Positions 5,644 to 9,785 of a stretch of 9,785 nucleotides of DNA are shown here, piece by piece (the first letter of the stretch is position 1; each line of letters opens with the position of its first letter). Under the pieces are notes generated by a model. The model ran no database searches. It was not told where the DNA came from and saw only the letters and a program-made list of their open reading frames with translations. This DNA is from Bacteroidota bacterium (GTDB lineage Bacteria > Bacteroidota > Bacteroidia > B-17B0 > Aurantibacillaceae), in assembly GCA_025359355.1 (NCBI GenBank), contig JANYGR010000237.1:1-9785 (forward strand), read 5' to 3'. Made by a program: the position numbers and the translations under genes.

Positions 5644-8600
5644 TTATTTTGAGTTTTTATAAATTAATCGTAATAAGCTTGGAAATACTAAAAGTAATAA
5701 TGGTAACCCTGCTGTAAACCCTCCAATAACAGCTACCGCCAAAGGTTGTTGCATTTGAGCTCCTAATCCAATTCCTAATGCTAATGGCATTAATGCTAAT
5801 ATCGCTCCAATGGCTGTCATTAATTTTGGACGAATACGTAAAGCAATTGCGTAATTAATTGATGTATCAACATCACCCGAATCTTTTAAATTCGCTTTGA
5901 ATTGATTGACTGTAAATATGGCATTTTCGGCAATGATACCTACAATCATAATAATACCTGTGTAGCTACTTACATTTAAAGGAATATTGCAAATGTATAA
6001 TCCAAGAATACATCCAGAAATTCCCATGATAGAAATAAACAACACCGCAATTGAAACTAACCATTCTTTAAATAAAAATAAGAGCACACCAAAAACTAAT
6101 AAAGAAGACATGCATAAAATCAATAATAATTCTTTAAACGATTGCTGTTGTTCAGCGTAAGCGCCTCCGTATGCAATGCTATAGCCTTGAGGCAAAGGTA
6201 AGTTTTGTTTAAATGTTTTTTGAATGTCTTTGATTGCCCCACCTAAATCACGATTTTCTAATCTGGTTGTTAATACAACGGCTGATTTTAAATCTTCTCT
6301 TCGATATTCTATTTCGCCAGGAATGATACTCACTTCACAAAAAAATGATAATGGTCTTGTTGTACCGTCTGGTAAAAATATTAATTGCTTTTTAATATTG
6401 TCTAAATCATTTGTTTTGTAATCTGTAAATCTTAATAACACTCTACGCATTTGTTCGCCATCTTGTAATTGACCTAATTGCAAACCGCCCGTCATGGCAG
6501 CTTGAGCGGTTGATGGCACGGGCATATTAGCGTTTAAGCCTAAAGGAATACCTCCAGTGTAGGCTGTCAATTGTGTTTGAAAATCAATTAATGAAATTTT
6601 ATATAAACTTAATTTTTCTTGATTAGGTGTAAAAACAAGAGAAGGCCCTGTAGTTACTAAGCCGTTATTGATATCAACAATACCGGGTATTTGTTGTAAA
6701 AGTGAATCGGCTTGCTTGGCATATATTTTTAATAATTTATAATCATCTCCATATATTTTTATTTGTATGGGAGAAGGCGTACTCATCAAATCTCCTAGTA
6801 AATCGGAGATTCTTTGTCCGAATGAAATTTCTTCCATCGTAGTAACGCTTGCTTCAATTTCTTTTCGCAACTCATTAATAACTTCTTCTGTTGTTTTAGT
6901 TCTATCTTTTTTTAACTGAATAGAGTAATCACCAATATTTGGAGGATCGGCTCTAAAGGCCATGTGCGTGCCTGTTCGGCGAGAATAGGATTCTACATCG
7001 GGATGCTTAATAACTATTTTCTCAATTTCTTTACACATTTTATCTGTTTCTTCAATTGAAGTTCCAGCAGGAGAAATATAATCTAATACAATACTTCCTT
7101 CATCTAAATCTGGTAAAAAACCTGTTTGTAATTTGCCAGATGCCCAAAATGCTGATATACCAAGGATTAAAACTAATAAGATAGCAATGATTGGTTTTTT
7201 GAAAAACCACGTAAGCCATCTCAATTTGTGCATTGCTTTTTCTGCACTATGATCTTTCGGTTTTAAACTATGTTTATAACCAATCATTAAATGCAAAACA
7301 GGTAATAATAACCATGTTACCAAAAATGATGTAATCATAGTAATTTGCATCGTGTCGGATAATTCTTTAAAAAAACTACCAGCTAATCCACTCATTAATC
7401 TAAAAGGAAAATGAATAACAATGGTTGCTAATGATGAACCTATCATTGCTGGAAATAAATCTTTGATTGCTTCTTTTACAACAGTGTATTTATCTTTTTC
7501 AGGATGATCTTCGTGTCCGCGATAAATTTGTTCGATAATCACAATCGCATCATCTATGATAAGCCCTATAGACGCGGCTATTGCTCCAAGCGACATAATG
7601 TTTATCGTTATGCCTACTAAATATAAAATCAATAATGTAAACGCTAATGTAATTGGTATAGTAATCATTACTACCAAACTTGCTCTCCATGAACGAAGAA
7701 ATAAAATCATTACTATGATTGCTAAAAACAATCCTTCATAAATAGTTTTGATAACGCTATGAATACTATCTCCAACAAAAGCACTTTGATTGTAATAAGG
7801 TTTTAATACATATCCTTTGGGTAATATTTTTTTTGCTTCAGCTAATTTCTCATTAACGTCTTTAGAAAAATCAATTAAATTAATATCAGGTTGCTTCACT
7901 AAATCAACTAATACAGCATTATTGCCATTGGCATTGATAATTAAAAATTCTTGTTGTTCTTGTATTTCTACTTTAGCAACTTCTTTTAATTTTACTATTC
8001 TGCTTCCATCATTTTTTACAATAATATCTTCTAATGCATCTATATCATTTACGCGCGTATCCGTGATAGATAAGTACAAACGACGATAATCATTCAAATA
8101 TCCATTTGATAAAACAAAATTATTATTATTAAATATGTTAATTAATGAGTTCGGACTTAAACCTAAAGAAGATAATTTAATAGGATCGGGAATAACCACA
8201 AAATCTTTTGCTTTGCCACCACGAACAACAACATTAGAAATACCTTTTACTTGTGAAAAAATAGGACGAAGCAATAAATTAGCAACATCTCGTGTGGCAA
8301 CTTGACTATGTGTTGGGCCTTCTAAAGTCAATCCATATACAGGAAACAATGATTGATTCATTGCTTCTATAGAGAGATTTACACCTGGCGGTAAATAATT
8401 TTTAATTTCATTAATACGACTTTCAATTTGTGTTTTTTGAGCATAGGTATCTAAGCCCCATTCAAAATATACATCAATGGTTGATGTTCCTCTACCAGTA
8501 CTACTTCTTACAATAGTTACTCCTTTCACGCGTTTCACGGCACTTTCCAAGGGTTTTGTAATTGTAATCATCATTCGATCAACTGGTATTTGACCAGCGT

Positions 8601-8751
8601 CAACTAATATGGTGATACGAGGAAATAAAACTTCAGGAAACAAATTGGTTTGCATTCGGGTATAAGAAAACCCACCTGCAATTAATAACAGGATGCCAAT
8701 AAAAATAATTGGTTTCGCAAAAATTTGAAAATAGTTTTTAGAATTTAACAT
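5644..8751 (-). CDS. RND efflux pump, inner-membrane permease
   Basis: This 1035-residue protein is a complete RND permease, the proton-driven inner-membrane part of a tripartite efflux system. It has TM1 at about residues 11-31, a first large periplasmic domain (about 32-335), TM2-TM6 from about 337, a second periplasmic domain (about 555-860), and TM8-TM12 to the end. The proton-relay site in TM4 is seen as GLIIDDAIVIIEQ with Asp400 and Asp401. TM10 has GIIAENAIFTVNQF (Glu942, Asn943). The body looks like the CzcA/CusA heavy-metal group (GFLPDLDEGSIVLDYISPAGTS; YGGAYAEQQQSFKELL), but the Asp-Asp TM4 pair is more typical of the hydrophobe/amphiphile (HAE1) pumps, so I do not name a substrate. 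It starts 4 nt after the adaptor stop. No frameshift or truncation is visible. Confidence 0.95.
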   Translation of the reverse strand: MLNSKNYFQIFAKPIIFIGILLLIAGGFSYTRMQTNLFPEVLFPRITILVDAGQIPVDRMMITITKPLESAVKRVKGVTIVRSSTGRGTSTIDVYFEWGLDTYAQKTQIESRINEIKNYLPPGVNLSIEAMNQSLFPVYGLTLEGPTHSQVATRDVANLLLRPIFSQVKGISNVVVRGGKAKDFVVIPDPIKLSSLGLSPNSLINIFNNNNFVLSNGYLNDYRRLYLSITDTRVNDIDALEDIIVKNDGSRIVKLKEVAKVEIQEQQEFLIINANGNNAVLVDLVKQPDINLIDFSKDVNEKLAEAKKILPKGYVLKPYYNQSAFVGDSIHSVIKTIYEGLFLAIIVMILFLRSWRASLVVMITIPITLAFTLLILYLVGITINIMSLGAIAASIGLIIDDAIVIIEQIYRGHEDHPEKDKYTVVKEAIKDLFPAMIGSSLATIVIHFPFRLMSGLAGSFFKELSDTMQITMITSFLVTWLLLPVLHLMIGYKHSLKPKDHSAEKAMHKLRWLTWFFKKPIIAILLVLILGISAFWASGKLQTGFLPDLDEGSIVLDYISPAGTSIEETDKMCKEIEKIVIKHPDVESYSRRTGTHMAFRADPPNIGDYSIQLKKDRTKTTEEVINELRKEIEASVTTMEEISFGQRISDLLGDLMSTPSPIQIKIYGDDYKLLKIYAKQADSLLQQIPGIVDINNGLVTTGPSLVFTPNQEKLSLYKISLIDFQTQLTAYTGGIPLGLNANMPVPSTAQAAMTGGLQLGQLQDGEQMRRVLLRFTDYKTNDLDNIKKQLIFLPDGTTRPLSFFCEVSIIPGEIEYRREDLKSAVVLTTRLENRDLGGAIKDIQKTFKQNLPLPQGYSIAYGGAYAEQQQSFKELLLILCMSSLLVFGVLLFLFKEWLVSIAVLFISIMGISGCILGLYICNIPLNVSSYTGIIMIVGIIAENAIFTVNQFKANLKDSGDVDTSINYAIALRIRPKLMTAIGAILALMPLALGIGLGAQMQQPLAVAVIGGFTAGLPLLLLVFPSLLRLIYKNSK

Positions 8752-8755
8752 GATC

Positions 8756-9670
8756 TTATTTAATAATCTTTACTGAAGCAGTATCTGTTAAACCATAATT
8801 TCCATTAATAATAATTCTGTCATTACTATTAAAATTTGGCGAATTAATTTCAATTTCAGTAGCATTTTTATTGCCAATAATAACAGGTACTTTAACTGCG
8901 GTAGAGTCATTAATTAATTTCATTACCCAAAATTCTTGCATCATTTCGTCGCTTAAAACACAAGGCTTCGAAACAATTTGTTTATTTCCTTTGATGTTTT
9001 TAATAACTTGAATTTTTACAATTAAATTTTCGGGTAAAAAAAGCGACTCCTTACTTTTTGCTAATATAGTTTGTGTTTGAGCCAAGCTGTTCATAGTAGT
9101 TAAAGGTGTTGTAATAATTGCTGCATGCACTGAATTATCAGGCAACGTTATTGTGCAAGGATTTCCTACTTTTGTAAATTGGGTAAATTCGTATGGCACA
9201 TTTACTTGAAATGCTAAATCATTACTCTCGGCAATAGTACATAATTGTGTGCCCTCTAAAATATAATCGCCTGTTTGTTGTTTATCAAACGTGCTAATAA
9301 TACCAGAGCCAGGAGCGTATATTTTTATGATTCCTATATTAGTTATTGAGGTATCAGCATTAAAAGATTGTTTGCCTAAAGCCTTACTTTCTTTTGTTTG
9401 TAATTCATATAACACTTGCCCCTTTGTTACTTTGTCGCCTAAGTGTATGTTCACTTTAGTAATAAATGCTGGTATTTCAGCGGTAAGCACATTTCGGTTC
9501 AAATAAATAGTTGTAGCAGATAATAAAAGATTATCATCAATCTCACCGATACGAATAGTTGAAATCTGTACAGGTGATTTTGGAGCAACACTTGTTTCTT
9601 CTTCTGCTGGCTTAGTTTTACAGGATACTAAAAAAGTCGAAAGCAAAAGGATACATAAATAATTTTTCAT
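8756..9670 (-). CDS. Compact lipoprotein membrane-fusion adaptor of the RND pump
   Basis: This periplasmic adaptor links the RND pump to the outer-membrane channel. From ATG 9670 it has 304 residues. A lipoprotein signal ends LVSC with Cys17, so the protein should be anchored in a membrane by lipid. The two halves of the lipoyl-like domain are at about residues 61-90 (TAEIPAFITKVNIHLGDKVTKGQVLYEL) and 115-147 (IYAPGSGIISTFDKQQTGDYI). Barrel and membrane-proximal strands follow to the end. Only about 24 residues separate the lipoyl halves, far fewer than the long alpha-helical hairpin of typical adaptors. A longer reading from a TTG at 9685 would add MELVT, but it overlaps the preceding gene by 13 nt and displaces the signal peptide, so ATG 9670 (2 nt after the TolC-like stop) is preferred. 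The pump gene follows after 4 nt. Confidence 0.9.
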   Translation of the reverse strand: MKNYLCILLLSTFLVSCKTKPAEEETSVAPKSPVQISTIRIGEIDDNLLLSATTIYLNRNVLTAEIPAFITKVNIHLGDKVTKGQVLYELQTKESKALGKQSFNADTSITNIGIIKIYAPGSGIISTFDKQQTGDYILEGTQLCTIAESNDLAFQVNVPYEFTQFTKVGNPCTITLPDNSVHAAIITTPLTTMNSLAQTQTILAKSKESLFLPENLIVKIQVIKNIKGNKQIVSKPCVLSDEMMQEFWVMKLINDSTAVKVPVIIGNKNATEIEINSPNFNSNDRIIINGNYGLTDTASVKIIK

Positions 9671-9672
9671 AG

Positions 9673-9785
9673 TTACCAATTCCAATAGTTGTATGTGTTA
9701 ATTAATAATTGTTTGTTAGCTTGCATTAAAACATAATCTCGTTGCAAAGCCGCTAAATTCTTGATAGTTGTAATATAAGCCACAA
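9673..9785 (-). CDS. C-terminal end of a TolC-like outer-membrane efflux protein, partial
   Basis: One minus-strand frame is open from the window edge to TAA at 9675-9673, giving the last 36 residues: a helix-rich stretch (ITTIKNLAALQRDYVLMQAN) ending in aromatic residues NTYNYWNW. This fits the last helix and final strand of TolC-family channels, where Bacteroidota members often end in a Tyr/Trp-rich tail. The position, 2 nt before the adaptor, is the classic order tolC-like, adaptor, pump. The other two frames on this strand contain stops. The rest of the gene lies beyond the window, so the family call rests on the tail and context. Confidence 0.65.
   Translation of the reverse strand, partial: VAYITTIKNLAALQRDYVLMQANKQLLINTYNYWNW

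Noticed and set aside
9671..9685. TTG start at 9685 for the adaptor
   Set aside because: It overlaps the end of the TolC-like frame and adds five residues before an ATG that starts a textbook lipoprotein signal.

Overview
The window looks like a low-GC Bacteroidota chromosome, probably an environmental Flavobacteriia, Chitinophagia or Sphingobacteriia relative. The evidence is the strong A+T bias, Asn/Lys/Ile-rich proteins, Bacteroidota-style lipoprotein and Gln-after-cleavage signal peptides, near absence of Shine-Dalgarno sequences, and a good match to the Bacteroidota -7 box TAnnTTTG. Every gene I can support lies on the minus strand, so the map is read from right to left. No rRNA, tRNA, CRISPR, transposase or integrase is visible.

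Right part (9785 to 4614) is one tightly packed operon. It holds the last 36 residues of a TolC-like outer-membrane protein, a very small lipoprotein membrane-fusion adaptor starting 2 nt after it, a full-length RND pump 4 nt further on, and a secreted YncE/YVTN-type beta-propeller 7 nt after the pump. The first three form a classical tripartite efflux system spanning inner membrane, periplasm and outer membrane. The propeller is an unusual fourth member. A 555-residue secreted protein of unknown function (4561 to 2894) follows after 52 nt that may carry its own promoter.

Middle (2893 to 1764): a gene-free AT-rich stretch of 335 nt, then a prohibitin-like SPFH protein with a lipoprotein signal instead of the usual N-terminal membrane anchor.

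Left part (1763 to 375) is an accessory-looking patch. A lone small gene for a two-membrane-segment protein (1495 to 953) is bounded by two structured palindromic sites resembling integron attC sites. The outer sequence GTTAGTGGC just before its start is exactly complementary to GCCACTAAC just after its stop, as expected for an excisable gene cassette. A second repeat family, two 34-nt copies with 32 identities, each in or beside a hairpin, lies at 600-633 and 1688-1721. No integrase is present, so the cassette reading is inference.

Far left (374 to 1): the N-terminal part of a secreted PepSY-like protein, running off the window.
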